A stretch of 64,000 bases of DNA. Source: JAVVHH01 sp965199665. Lineage in GTDB: Bacteria; Pseudomonadota; Alphaproteobacteria; Acetobacterales; Acetobacteraceae. The notes below the pieces were generated by a model that was not told where the DNA came from, did not search any database, and worked only from the letters and a program-made list of their open reading frames with translations. This document shows, in pieces, positions 8,468-17,110 of this stretch. The DNA is taken from positions 930,001-994,000 of the forward strand of contig OZ241208.1 in assembly GCA_965199665.1 (NCBI GenBank), written 5' to 3'. The translations under genes and the position numbers were made by a program. Position 1 is the first letter of the stretch, and each line of letters begins with the position of its first letter.

Positions 8468-10177
8468 TTATGTGACCGCATGGCCTGCAGCATGCATCGC
8501 AGCACGCCAGCCAAACACGAGAGCGGGCCCGAGCGTCGTGCCGGGTCCAGGGTAGGTGCCCTCGAAGATCGAGGTCGCGTCGTTGCCGCAGGCATACAAT
8601 CCCGGCAGGACCTCTCCGTCCGACCGCAAAACTCGAGCATGCGTGTCGATCCGCAGGCCCGAGCTGCTGGCCAGGTCGGCCGGCCAGACGGCGACGGCAT
8701 ATAGCGGCCCGGCCGAGATGGGACGCATACACGGGTTCGGCTGGTTGACCGGGTCACCGTTGAAGCGGTTCAGATCAGAACCGCCCCGCCCAAAGGCCTC
8801 GTCAGTTCCGGTGGCCGCATCGCGGTTGTAGGCGGCCAGGGTCTCGCCGAGGGCTGCCGCGTCGACTCCGATCCTGGCAGCCAGCGCATGGGCGTCCCGC
8901 GCCTCGATCAGATAGCCGGACCGGACGAAGCGGCCGACCCTGCGCGCGCCCGGATGAATGAACCCAATTCCGTAGTCGCGGATAAAGGCGCGGTCGCAGA
9001 CCAAGTAGGCGGGCCGCTCCGGGGTGCAGCCAGTGGCCAGCATGGCCTCGACGAAGGCGTGATAGGAGTCCGCCTCGTTCGTGAAGCGCCGGCCGGTGTG
9101 GTTGACGGCGAGCAGGCCGGGTTTGGCGCGGTCGAGGATGATGTGAGGGAACAGCGCCGGCTTGCCATCGCGCCCGGTCATCTCGGACACCGGCATCCAC
9201 AGGCCGCCAGTGCCGGGTCCAGACGCGGGCAGGGCGCCGGCCTGCTCCGCAGCCATCATCCCGTCGCCCGTGGTGGTCGCGGGTGCCAGGGAGTGCTGGG
9301 CCGCAGCGGCGGGGAACAAGCGTCGGCGTAGGTCCGCATTCCAGCCCACGCCGCCCGTCGCCAGAACCACGCCGTGGCGCGCGGTGACGGGCCGGCGCCC
9401 GGTCGCGTCCTCCACCACCGCACCGGCGACCCGGCCGTCCCGCAGCGTAAGCTCGACCAAGCCGGTGCCAAAGCGGATCGGAACCGCGTACTTGCGCAGG
9501 CTGCTGAACAGACGGGCCACCAAGGCATTACCCATGACCAACCTGGTCCCGCGGCGGTATCGCAGGCGGTCTTTGGCGTGACGGATCAGCAGGCCAGCCA
9601 CATGCCGCGCGTTGCTGACCGACGCCAGCGGCTTCAGCAAGGCGGGGATGTCCGCCTTGCTCACCATCATGCCGCCTAAAACCGTCAGCTCTGGCCGGGC
9701 AGGGCGGACTCGCTTGAAATCCCGGTCCAGGAGCCGCCCGTCGAAGGGCATGGCGTTCAGCGCGCGGCCACCCAGGGCGGCGCCCGCATGGTTGGAGAGA
9801 TAGTCCGGATGCATTGCGGCGGCGGCGAAGGCGACGTCGCCATGCTGTTCGAGATAGTCGATTGCATCAGCGGCGCTGGTCAGGAACGCCTCGCGCAGGG
9901 CATGCAGGGTCCGATCCCTGCTCTGGCCGATGACGGAGTCGAGATAGGTCCGGGCGCGTTCAACGGTGTCAGGAACACCCGCGCGTGCGCTGTGTGTGGA
10001 TCCCGGGATCCAAATGGTGCCCGCAGACGTGGCAGTCGTGCCGCCCAACTGATCCGCCTTCTCGCAGACCAACACATTCAGTCCCTCGACCGCAGCGGTC
10101 AGCGCCGCCGCCATACCCGCGGCGCCAGCGCCGATCACCAGCAGGTCCACCGTCTCGCCGGCGGCTGAAGCGCTCAT
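8468..10177 (-). CDS. FAD-dependent dehydrogenase of the fumarate reductase/3-ketosteroid dehydrogenase family
   Basis: A 569-residue flavoprotein. The dinucleotide motif VIGAGAAGMAAALTA lies near residue 14, EKAD.LGGTTATSAGT near 38, and the C-terminus has the FAD-contacting GLYACGND and YPGPGTTLGPAL motifs. This layout is FAD_binding_2, the group containing KstD, fumarate reductase and related enoyl/keto-acid dehydrogenases. ATG 10177 overlaps the stop of the TIM-barrel gene (ATGA). In this operon it may introduce or reduce a ring double bond. No signal peptide is seen, so it is likely cytoplasmic. The exact reaction cannot be read from sequence. Confidence 0.82.
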   Translation of the reverse strand: MSASAAGETVDLLVIGAGAAGMAAALTAAVEGLNVLVCEKADQLGGTTATSAGTIWIPGSTHSARAGVPDTVERARTYLDSVIGQSRDRTLHALREAFLTSAADAIDYLEQHGDVAFAAAAMHPDYLSNHAGAALGGRALNAMPFDGRLLDRDFKRVRPARPELTVLGGMMVSKADIPALLKPLASVSNARHVAGLLIRHAKDRLRYRRGTRLVMGNALVARLFSSLRKYAVPIRFGTGLVELTLRDGRVAGAVVEDATGRRPVTARHGVVLATGGVGWNADLRRRLFPAAAAQHSLAPATTTGDGMMAAEQAGALPASGPGTGGLWMPVSEMTGRDGKPALFPHIILDRAKPGLLAVNHTGRRFTNEADSYHAFVEAMLATGCTPERPAYLVCDRAFIRDYGIGFIHPGARRVGRFVRSGYLIEARDAHALAARIGVDAAALGETLAAYNRDAATGTDEAFGRGGSDLNRFNGDPVNQPNPCMRPISAGPLYAVAVWPADLASSSGLRIDTHARVLRSDGEVLPGLYACGNDATSIFEGTYPGPGTTLGPALVFGWRAAMHAAGHAVT

Positions 10178-10998
10178 GTCCGCAGCGCGTCGGCTTGCGC
10201 CATGACATGCTTGGAGCGCAGCAGGGCTTGGCGCGCCCATTCCTGTGCGCCGAGGGCTGGCGCCTGCGCCTGATTGGGCACCTCGACGCTGATGGGCAGA
10301 TCGGCGGGTAGGGCGGCGAACAAGGATGCGAGGTCGATCGCACCGTCTCCGGGCAGCAGCCGGGCTTGGCGCGCGGCGAAGTTCAGTCCTTCGCGGTCGG
10401 TTGGTATCTCGGCCGGGCCATCACAGATCTGGGCGTAGTTCATCCACCGGCGGGGAACGGAGCGCAGTTCCGCGGGGGGCGTGCGCGAGCGCGACACGTG
10501 CAGGGCGTCGACGATGATGGCGGCGTTCGGCTGGTCCGCGTCCGCGAGGATGCGGAGCGCGGCCGCGGCATCGTGCACCTCCGATTGCGGCATGAACTCG
10601 AGGTCCATGGACAGGCCGAATGGCTGGGCCGCCTGGCACAGAGCAGCGTAAGACGCGGTCATGCGGGCTTCGTCGGCATCGTCGCCGGCCACCAGGACGC
10701 TGCGGACGCCCAGCCGGGCGCAGGCGTCGAAGAACCCGTTGTAACCGGCCGCGTCGAAGTCCGGCGCGATGCGGATGATCTCCGCATCGAACACCTCGAT
10801 GCCGGTGTCATGAAGGGCGGCGAGCGTGTCCCGCAACAGGGCGGGATCGTCCATCAGCGGAAACGAGATCCCGCCGGGAGCGGCAGGCAGCAGGCGCAGG
10901 CCGATGCAGTCGTATCCGGTTTGGCGCGCGGTGCGGATCGCCTCGGGTGGTGGTGCGTCGAGGCAAGTTAGGAAGGAGAGTGAATAGCGGCGCGTCAT
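10174..10998 (-). CDS. TIM-barrel protein, AP-endonuclease-2/sugar isomerase family
   Basis: A 274-residue single-domain protein of the xylose-isomerase-like TIM-barrel family (AP_endonuc_2). Likely divalent-metal ligands lie in LEFMPQ, IIVDALHVSR and SVEVP, the positions where this family places Glu, Asp/His and Glu. Family members include hydroxypyruvate isomerase, myo-inosose dehydratase and the 3-dehydroshikimate dehydratases of quinate catabolism. With AroE-like and AroQ-like genes in the same operon, the dehydratase role giving protocatechuate is a reasonable inference but not shown. It starts 12 bases after the Gfo/Idh/MocA gene. Confidence 0.75.
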   Translation of the reverse strand: MTRRYSLSFLTCLDAPPPEAIRTARQTGYDCIGLRLLPAAPGGISFPLMDDPALLRDTLAALHDTGIEVFDAEIIRIAPDFDAAGYNGFFDACARLGVRSVLVAGDDADEARMTASYAALCQAAQPFGLSMDLEFMPQSEVHDAAAALRILADADQPNAAIIVDALHVSRSRTPPAELRSVPRRWMNYAQICDGPAEIPTDREGLNFAARQARLLPGDGAIDLASLFAALPADLPISVEVPNQAQAPALGAQEWARQALLRSKHVMAQADALRT

Positions 10999-11010
10999 GC
11001 GGTGGTCCGT

Positions 11011-12060
11011 TCAGTGAGCGGCAAGGAAGCCTTGCATGTCGACCCGGCGGCCGGTCTGGGCGGCTTCGGAGATGGCGAGCGTGGCGGCGAGCGTCATCAT
11101 GCCGTCGCGGGCGGTGATCAGCGGCGCGGCAGTGCCGGCGATGACGGCCAGGAAGTGCTCGAGTTGATTGTCGTAGGCGCGCGTGGCCGGCAGGGTCTGC
11201 ACCTGCGCCGCCACGGGATCGCGCCAGTCGCCGTCCGGCTTGGCATGCCGCCACAGCTTCATGTCGGACACCGACAGCGACCCGGTGCGGCCACCAAGGA
11301 ACAGGTAGGCGCCGGGTTGCGGCGGAAAGTAGAGCGCTTGGCCCGAGGCGAATTCCCACGACCAGGGCGAGACGACGCTGTCGCTGATGACGAAGGTGCC
11401 GAGCGCGCCGTTGGCGAAGCGGAGCGTGACGCTGGCGGTGTCCTCCACCGCGAAGCCGCGGGCGGCGCTGGAGGTGAAGGCCTGCACGGCGTCGATCTCG
11501 CCGCAGATGAAGCGTAGCGCGTCGATGTCGTGGATCAGGTTGATCAGCAACGGGCCGCCGCCGGGCTCGCGGCGCCAGGCGGCGTCGAAATAATCGGCGT
11601 TCTTGTTGAACAGGCACATACCGTTGACCGTCAGCAGGTCGCCCAACGCGCCCTCCTGCACCAAGCGGCGGGCCTCGCCGATATCCGGGCTATGCCGGCG
11701 ATGGTGGCCGACCAGGACCGGCACGCCGGAGGACTCGCTGGCTTCGGCCAATCCGCGAGCGGCGGCGACGGTATCGGCCACCGGCTTCTCCATCAGGCAG
11801 GCGATGCCGCGCCGGATACAGGCCAGGCCGGCCGGCAGATGAAGCTGGTTCGGCAGGGCGACGATGGCGCCGTCTGGCTTGGTCGCGTCCAACATGGCTT
11901 CGTAGTCGGCGAAGTATTCGAGGCGCTGGGCCGCGGCGTAATCCCGCGCGGCCGGCGCAGGATCGGCCACCGCGACCAGGCTTGCCGTGGGATGGGCGGC
12001 CACCAACTTGGCGTGCTCGCGCCCGATCAGCCCGGCGCCCAGCAGGACCAGCCGGGTCAT
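11011..12060 (-). CDS. Gfo/Idh/MocA family oxidoreductase
   Basis: A 349-residue NAD(P)-dependent dehydrogenase. The N-terminal Rossmann motif LLGAGLIGREHA is followed by a MEKPVADT segment that holds the conserved EKP lysine, and by the C-terminal alpha/beta domain with a LIHDIDALRF motif supplying a probable catalytic His. Such enzymes oxidise sugars, cyclitols and related polyols. Quinate- or inositol-like substrates would fit the neighbours. ATG 12060 overlaps the stop of the AroQ-like gene by four bases. Confidence 0.85.
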   Translation of the reverse strand: MTRLVLLGAGLIGREHAKLVAAHPTASLVAVADPAPAARDYAAAQRLEYFADYEAMLDATKPDGAIVALPNQLHLPAGLACIRRGIACLMEKPVADTVAAARGLAEASESSGVPVLVGHHRRHSPDIGEARRLVQEGALGDLLTVNGMCLFNKNADYFDAAWRREPGGGPLLINLIHDIDALRFICGEIDAVQAFTSSAARGFAVEDTASVTLRFANGALGTFVISDSVVSPWSWEFASGQALYFPPQPGAYLFLGGRTGSLSVSDMKLWRHAKPDGDWRDPVAAQVQTLPATRAYDNQLEHFLAVIAGTAAPLITARDGMMTLAATLAISEAAQTGRRVDMQGFLAAH

Positions 12061-12497
12061 GCGGCATTCAGGAGATGATGCATCGCGTCCAGCGCCAGCT
12101 CGTAGCCATAAGCGCCGAAGCCGATGACCAGGCCGGTGGCGGTGCGGGAGACCAACGAGTTGTGGTAGATGCTTTCCCGGGTGTGCACGTTGCTGATGTG
12201 CAGCTCGATCTTCGGGCCGTTGAACATCTTCAGCGAGTCGAGCAGGGCGATCGACGTGAAGGTGTAGCCGGCCGGGTTGATGACGATGCCGGCCGCTTTG
12301 CGCCTTGCCTCGTGCACGCTCTCGATCAGCTCGCCCTCGAAATTCGTCTGCCGGAAATCAATCGTCAGGCCGAGTTTGGCCGCCCGGGCGTCGCAATTGG
12401 CCTTGATGTCGGCCAGCGTCGTGTGCCCGTAGATCTCGGGCTCCCGCTCGCCGAGCAGGTTCAAGTTGGGTCCGTTCAGGACGTAGATCAGGCTCAC
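12057..12497 (-). CDS. aroQ: Type II 3-dehydroquinate dehydratase family protein with altered active site
   Basis: A 146-residue protein starting at GTG 12497, normal length for AroQ dodecamers. Canonical enzymes dehydrate 3-dehydroquinate to 3-dehydroshikimate. Present here are N11 (GPNLN), R18 and Y23 (GEREPEIYG, the lid and catalytic Tyr), N74 (INPAGY), D87, E98, H100 and R107 (ELHISNVHTR). The conserved substrate-contacting His of the YTHTS loop is F80, and the Arg of the FRxHS motif is Y111. These two changes suggest a shifted substrate or poor DHQ activity. It lies between a polar amino-acid-type ABC importer and a Gfo/Idh/MocA enzyme. Confidence 0.85.
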   Translation of the reverse strand: MSLIYVLNGPNLNLLGEREPEIYGHTTLADIKANCDARAAKLGLTIDFRQTNFEGELIESVHEARRKAAGIVINPAGYTFTSIALLDSLKMFNGPKIELHISNVHTRESIYHNSLVSRTATGLVIGFGAYGYELALDAMHHLLNAA

Positions 12498-12513
12498 GCG
12501 CGGTTCCTAAAGA

Positions 12514-13269
12514 TCAGTGACTGAGAAGCTGGCCGAGGAAGGCCTTGGCCCGGCTGTGCTTGGGGTTGGCGAAGAACTCGGCCGGCGGCGCCTGCTCGAG
12601 GATCTCGCCATCGGCCATGAACACCACGCGATCGGCCACCGCGCGGGCGAAGCCCATCTCGTGCGTGACGCACACCATGGTGACGTTGTCCGCGGCGAGC
12701 CCGATCATGGTGTCGAGCACTTCCTTGACCATTTCCGGATCCAGGGCCGAGGTCGGTTCGTCGAACAACATGATGCGCGGCGACATGCACAGCGCGCGGG
12801 CGATCGCCACCCGCTGCTGCTGCCCACCGGAAAGCTGGGCGGGGTATTTTTCCGCCTGCGCTTCGACCTGCACCCGCTGCAAGAGGCGCATCGCGGTGTC
12901 GCGCGCCTCCTGCTTGGTGGTGCCGCGTACCCGAAGCGGCGCCAGCATGCAGTTCTGCAGCACGGTCATGTGCGGGAACAGATTGAACTGCTGGAATACC
13001 ATGCCGACGTCGCGCCGCACGGCATCGACGTTCTTGCGGCTCGCAGTCAGATCGATGCCGTCCACGACGATGCGCCCGCTCTGCACCGTCTCGAGCTTGT
13101 TGATGCATCGCACCAGCGTCGACTTGCCAGAGCCGGACGGGCCGCACAGCACGATCCGCTCGCCGCCCTGGACCTTGAAGTCGATCGACTTCAAGGCCTG
13201 GAAGGTGCCGTAGAACTTGTTGACGCCCTCCATCAGGATGGCGGGCGCGTCGTCCGTGTGCGGCGACAT
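12514..13269 (-). CDS. ATP-binding protein of a polar amino-acid-type ABC importer (GlnQ/HisP family)
   Basis: A 251-residue ATPase with Walker A GPSGSGKST, Q-loop FQQFNLFPHMT, signature LSGGQQQR, Walker B IMLFDEPTSALDPE and switch His in VTHEMGFA. These are textbook GlnQ/HisP features. Start ATG 13269 lies 5 bases after the stop of the binding-protein gene, so the longer open frame to 13449 is not needed. It powers the two permeases encoded upstream in the transcript. Confidence 0.9.
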   Translation of the reverse strand: MSPHTDDAPAILMEGVNKFYGTFQALKSIDFKVQGGERIVLCGPSGSGKSTLVRCINKLETVQSGRIVVDGIDLTASRKNVDAVRRDVGMVFQQFNLFPHMTVLQNCMLAPLRVRGTTKQEARDTAMRLLQRVQVEAQAEKYPAQLSGGQQQRVAIARALCMSPRIMLFDEPTSALDPEMVKEVLDTMIGLAADNVTMVCVTHEMGFARAVADRVVFMADGEILEQAPPAEFFANPKHSRAKAFLGQLLSH

Positions 13270-13274
13270 CGGTT

Positions 13275-14102
13275 CTACTGCACCGTGTAGGGAACGCCGG
13301 GCAGGCTGGCGGGGAAGTCCGGCAGCTTCTGCGCCGTCCATTTCTGGCTGATCGCCTCCAACTGGCCACTCGCCTTCAACTCGTCGATGGCCGTGTTCAA
13401 CCAGGTGTTGAGGTCTTTCTGGCCGGGCCGGGTCGCGACGCCCATCCACTGGTCGTTGAACACCAGCTTCTGCTCGAACTCGTTGTTCGGCATCACCTTG
13501 CGGATGTTGATCATGTAGGTGGTGTTGGCGCCGGCGGCCTCGACCTGGCCGGTGACGAGCGCTTGGATCACGGCGGAGTCGTCGTCGAAGCGGCGGATGT
13601 CGCTGCCGGGCGGCAGGCCCTTGGTGATGGCGATGTCCTGCGCGGCGCCGCGAGTCACGCCGATGCGCAGCTTGGCGGCATCCTCGAGCTTCTCGATCTT
13701 CTGGTTCTTGTTGGCCAGCAGAATGATCTTCAGCCCGGCATATGGCTCGGTGAATTGCACCGCCTTGGCACGTTCCGGATACATGCCCATCGTGGCCAGC
13801 AGCATGTCGACCTTGTTGGTCATCAACTGGGCGATCCGGGCGGAGACGGTCATGCCGGAGAACTCGGCGCGGACACCCAGCTTCTGCGCCAGCAGGTTGC
13901 CGACATCGACGTCGTAGCCCGCGAGTTGACCCGACGCGTCGAGGAAGCCCCAGGGCGGCAATTCCGACAGTACGCCGATGCGGACCACGCCGCGCCGCTT
14001 GATCTCCTCCACGGTCTGCGCCGCGGCCGGGCGTAGCGTCATCGCCCCTAGGCCAAACGCGAGGATGCCGAGCGTGAGGCGACGTGTGATGGATTTGGAC
14101 AT
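13275..14102 (-). CDS. Periplasmic binding protein of the polar amino-acid-type importer
   Basis: A 275-residue SBP_bac_3 family protein. ATG 14102 starts a signal peptide (SKSITRRLTLGILAFGLGAM, cleavage near AAAQ). The mature protein begins TVEEIKRRGVVRIGVLSE with PPWGFLD and GYDVDVGNLLAQKLG, typical of cyclohexadienyl-dehydratase/glutamine-binding-like proteins. It supplies solute to the HisQ/HisM-like permease pair. The ligand is unknown. A charged small carboxylate is plausible from the catabolic neighbours. Confidence 0.88.
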   Translation of the reverse strand: MSKSITRRLTLGILAFGLGAMTLRPAAAQTVEEIKRRGVVRIGVLSELPPWGFLDASGQLAGYDVDVGNLLAQKLGVRAEFSGMTVSARIAQLMTNKVDMLLATMGMYPERAKAVQFTEPYAGLKIILLANKNQKIEKLEDAAKLRIGVTRGAAQDIAITKGLPPGSDIRRFDDDSAVIQALVTGQVEAAGANTTYMINIRKVMPNNEFEQKLVFNDQWMGVATRPGQKDLNTWLNTAIDELKASGQLEAISQKWTAQKLPDFPASLPGVPYTVQ

Positions 14103-14122
14103 GATGACCCCCGATTGTTGTT

Positions 14123-14779
14123 CTAGGTTCGCTCTGCCGGCGTGAACCGCCGCTCCATCGCCCGGCCGAAGCGCGACAGCGGCCAGCAGACGACGAAGTA
14201 GATCGCGCCGACGATCGCGTAGATCATCAGCGGCCGATACGTGAGGTTGGACAGCAAGGTGCCGGTGCGCGACAGCTCGGTGAAGTTGACGATCGCGGCG
14301 AGCGACGTGCCCTTCACCAGCTGCACCAGGAAGCCGATCGTCGCCGGGATCGACACTTTGACCGCCTGCGGCAACACGACATAGCGCATGCGGTCCACGT
14401 AATGCAGCCCGAGCGCCGTGGCGGCCTCGGTCTGGCCCAGCGGGACCGACTGGATCGAGCCGCGCCAGATCTCGCCCAGGAACGCGCTGGCGTGCAGCAT
14501 CAACGCCACCGCCACCGCAAGCCAGGGGCTCATGTCGATGTTGAGCAGACCCACGCCATAGTAGACGATGAACAACTGCAGCAGCAGCGGCGTGCCGCGG
14601 AACACCTCGATGAACGCCGCGGCCAGGGTTTCGAGCCAGCGCAGGCCGCTGCTGCGGGCCAGTGCGATGCCGAAGCCGCCGACGCCGCCGCAGACAAAGC
14701 CGACGCTGGACAGCGCCAGCGTCCACAACAGTCCCTGCAACAGCAGGAGGTATTGCACGGGCCCGAGCGAGGTGATCAT
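14123..14779 (-). CDS. Polar amino-acid-type ABC transporter permease (HisM/GlnP family)
   Basis: A 218-residue membrane protein, ATG 14779, with about five hydrophobic helices and the family loop EVFRGTPLLLQLF near residue 58. The EAA motif region reads AATALGLHYVDRMRYVVLPQAV. It lies 10 bases after the stop of the paired permease and 20 bases before the binding-protein gene. It would form a heterodimeric channel with its neighbour. Confidence 0.88.
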   Translation of the reverse strand: MITSLGPVQYLLLLQGLLWTLALSSVGFVCGGVGGFGIALARSSGLRWLETLAAAFIEVFRGTPLLLQLFIVYYGVGLLNIDMSPWLAVAVALMLHASAFLGEIWRGSIQSVPLGQTEAATALGLHYVDRMRYVVLPQAVKVSIPATIGFLVQLVKGTSLAAIVNFTELSRTGTLLSNLTYRPLMIYAIVGAIYFVVCWPLSRFGRAMERRFTPAERT

Positions 14780-14789
14780 GCGGCCGGAC

Positions 14790-15458
14790 TCAGCGCGTCG
14801 GGTAGGAGAAGCTGAGGCGGCCCACGATCGCGAACAACCGGGACAAGCCGAACGACATCACCAAATACAGGACGGCGATGGTGAAATACACTTCGAAGCT
14901 GCGGAACGTCTCCGCCTCGATCTCGGCGCCGACATGGGTCAGTTCCGAAGCGGTGATCGACGATGCGATGCTGGACGTCAGCATCAGGAAGATAAACTGG
15001 CTGGTCATCGCCGGATACACGGCCCGCAAGGCCGGCTTGACGATGATGTAGCGGAAGATCTGCACCGGGCGCAGGCCGAGGGCCACACCGGCCTCGACCT
15101 GTCCGCGCGAGATGGCCTCGACCCCGCCGCGCAGGATCTCGATCGCGTAGGCGGCTCCGTTCAGCCCCAAGGCGAGGATCGCCGCGACGTTCGGGTCCAG
15201 CCGCACGCCGAGCGTCGGCAACCCGAAGAACAGGAAGAAGATCTGCACCAGGAAGGGCGTGTTGCGGATCGCCTCGACGAAGCCGCCGATGATTGCGGTC
15301 GAGACGCGTTCCCGCATCTGCAGGACGCAGACACACAGGATCGCGATCCCGAGCGTGATCGGCATCGCCAATAGCGAAAGCTGCAACGTCAGCACGCAGC
15401 CCCACAGAAGTTGCGGCCAGTACGCCAACACGGCATCGAAATCGAATTGAAACGCCAA
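14790..15458 (-). CDS. Polar amino-acid-type ABC transporter permease (HisQ family), first gene of the long operon
   Basis: A 222-residue permease with EAIRNTPFLVQIFFLFFG and the EAA loop EAGVALGLRPVQIFRYIIVKPAL. I chose the TTG at 15458 because GGAGGGACG sits immediately upstream and the protein then opens with AFQFDFDAVLAYWPQLLWG, as in homologues. GTG starts up to 15491 are possible and would add 11 residues. It is the promoter-proximal gene of a roughly 12.5-kb minus-strand operon, divergent from the SDR gene across about 130 bases containing a palindrome. Confidence 0.87.
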   Translation of the reverse strand: MAFQFDFDAVLAYWPQLLWGCVLTLQLSLLAMPITLGIAILCVCVLQMRERVSTAIIGGFVEAIRNTPFLVQIFFLFFGLPTLGVRLDPNVAAILALGLNGAAYAIEILRGGVEAISRGQVEAGVALGLRPVQIFRYIIVKPALRAVYPAMTSQFIFLMLTSSIASSITASELTHVGAEIEAETFRSFEVYFTIAVLYLVMSFGLSRLFAIVGRLSFSYPTR

Positions 15459-15533
15459 CGTCCCTCCACTGTCCTCACTCGCGTGCACCACGCTGGACCG
15501 CGCCGCTTGAACGGCTTATCCAAACAGGATCAA

Positions 15534-15549
15534 TCAACCAGTTGGTTGA
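15534..15549. promoter_or_regulatory. Perfect 16-bp palindrome, probable TetR operator
   Basis: TCAACCA-GT-TGGTTGA is a perfect 7-2-7 inverted repeat in the divergent gap between the long import/catabolic operon and the SDR-TetR pair. Size and symmetry fit a TetR-family dimer site. The TetR gene two positions downstream is the obvious binder, which would give joint control of both transcripts. This role is inferred. Confidence 0.68.
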
Positions 15550-15592
15550 GTCAATTGATAAACAAAACGTACATTGATGGGAGGGAGAGCAC

Positions 15593-16327
15593 GTGACCGA
15601 CCTGCTGGATGGTTGTGCAGTGATTACCGGCGGCGCCGGGGGAATCGGGCTTGCGGTCGCGCGGGTGTTCGCCGCACGCGGGGTGCGCGTCGCGCTCTGG
15701 GACCGCGATCCGAAGGTGAGCGAGTGCGCAGCCGCGATCCAGGACGCGGCCAGCTTCATCGTTGACGTGACCGACGAGCAATCCGTCGCCGACGCCGTTC
15801 GCGCCACCGTGGCGCGGTTCGGCGGCATCGCCATCCTGGTCAATTCGGCGGGCATCACCGGACCCAATGCTTCTGTCGAGGACTACGCGGTTGCGGAGTG
15901 GCGCCGCGTGCTCGCGATCAACCTGGATGGCACGTTCCTCGTTTGCCGGGCCATTATCCCCGTCATGAAGGCCGCGGCGTCCGGGCGGATCGTCAACATC
16001 AGTTCGATCGCCGGCAAGGAAGGCAATGCGAATGCCGCTGCGTATTCGGCGTCCAAGGCCGGGGTCATTGCGCTGACCAAATCGCTCGGCAAAGAACTGG
16101 TCAGCTCTGCAATCTTGGTGAACTGTATCACGCCCGCGATGATCGAAACCGAACTGCTCCACCAGATGACCCCGGCTTTCACCCAGTTCGCGAAAGCCAA
16201 GATCCCAATGGGCCGCCTTGGCCGGGTCGAGGAGGTGGCAGCGATGGTGGCCTGGTTGTGTTCGGACGCGTGCTCGTTCTCGACCGGTGCCGTCTTTGAT
16301 CTCTCAGGCGGCCGTGCCACCTACTGA
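15593..16327 (+). CDS. Short-chain dehydrogenase/reductase (SDR), 3-oxoacyl-reductase-like
   Basis: A 244-residue classical SDR starting at GTG 15593 after a GGGAGGGAG ribosome site. It has the cofactor motif TGGAGGIG near residue 13, NSAG near 86, the catalytic Ser in NISSIAG, Y-x-x-x-K in YSASKAG, and a C-terminal FSTGAVFDLSGG. It would oxidise an alcohol or reduce a ketone with NAD(P). Being divergent from the operon and followed by a TetR gene, it probably handles the same substrate or an intermediate. Confidence 0.88.
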   Translation: MTDLLDGCAVITGGAGGIGLAVARVFAARGVRVALWDRDPKVSECAAAIQDAASFIVDVTDEQSVADAVRATVARFGGIAILVNSAGITGPNASVEDYAVAEWRRVLAINLDGTFLVCRAIIPVMKAAASGRIVNISSIAGKEGNANAAAYSASKAGVIALTKSLGKELVSSAILVNCITPAMIETELLHQMTPAFTQFAKAKIPMGRLGRVEEVAAMVAWLCSDACSFSTGAVFDLSGGRATY

Positions 16328-16340
16328 CGCGCAGCCCGGC

Positions 16341-16994
16341 ATGTCCGCAACGCATCCGGTCGCGCCGCACGAGCGTGCGCCGGAGCGCAGGCGGCAGGAG
16401 CTGATCGAGGCTGCCCTGCACGAGTTCTCCATCAAGGGATTGGGGGGCGCGCGCGTTGACGCGATCGTGGCCCGCACGAACAGCAACAAAGCAATGGTCT
16501 ACCATTACTTTGGCAGCAAGGAGGGATTGTATCTCGCCGCGCTCGAAGCGGTGTACAGCGACATACGCGCTCAGGAGGCGTTGATCGATTTCGAGCAGAT
16601 GTCCCCGACGACAGCCTTAGAGTGCCTGACCGACTTCACGTTTCAATATTACTTAGATCATCCGGCTTTCGTTCGCATGATCAATAACGAGAATCTACAC
16701 AGCGCAGTTTACCTCAAGCGATCAGGCTCTATAGCGGCGCTGAACTCCTCGATCATCAACAAGCTGGACCGTATCCTCCAACGAGGCGCTGCGCATGGCA
16801 CCTTTCGGGCCGACCTGGACCCGATCGACGTCTACATCAGCATCTCTGCCCTTGGATTTACATACGTCTCAAACCAACACACGCTAAGTGTCGTATTTGG
16901 TCGCGATCTAATGAGCAAGGAGGCGCTGCGCCTCAGGATGACGACCATTAAAGAAATGATGCTTTGCTACGTAAGCAAACAGGCCGCGACATAG
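16341..16994 (+). CDS. TetR/AcrR family transcriptional regulator
   Basis: A 217-residue regulator. The N-terminal helix-turn-helix spans about residues 18-65 (LIEAALHEFSIKGLGGARVD, then SNKAMVYHYFGSKEGLY). A helical ligand-binding domain follows. ATG 16341 is 13 bases past the SDR stop; an in-frame GTG at 16314 overlapping the SDR end is an alternative. GC content is lower and codon use less biased in the C-terminal half. It likely represses the divergent promoters through the 15534-15549 palindrome and is released by a pathway metabolite. Confidence 0.88.
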   Translation: MSATHPVAPHERAPERRRQELIEAALHEFSIKGLGGARVDAIVARTNSNKAMVYHYFGSKEGLYLAALEAVYSDIRAQEALIDFEQMSPTTALECLTDFTFQYYLDHPAFVRMINNENLHSAVYLKRSGSIAALNSSIINKLDRILQRGAAHGTFRADLDPIDVYISISALGFTYVSNQHTLSVVFGRDLMSKEALRLRMTTIKEMMLCYVSKQAAT

Positions 16995-17110
16995 CGATTC
17001 TCGTTCTCGATCTTGAATGGTACGATTACGATTATTCAATAGACCAATGTTCCATTGATGCCAGGCACTCTTGTCCATGACGATCGGTGCTCCCCTAACG
17101 AGGACCCGCC

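Noticed and set aside
15546..15575. TTGAGT / TACATT pair as promoter of the SDR gene
   Set aside because: Transcription from it would start inside the SDR ribosome site, leaving no usable leader.
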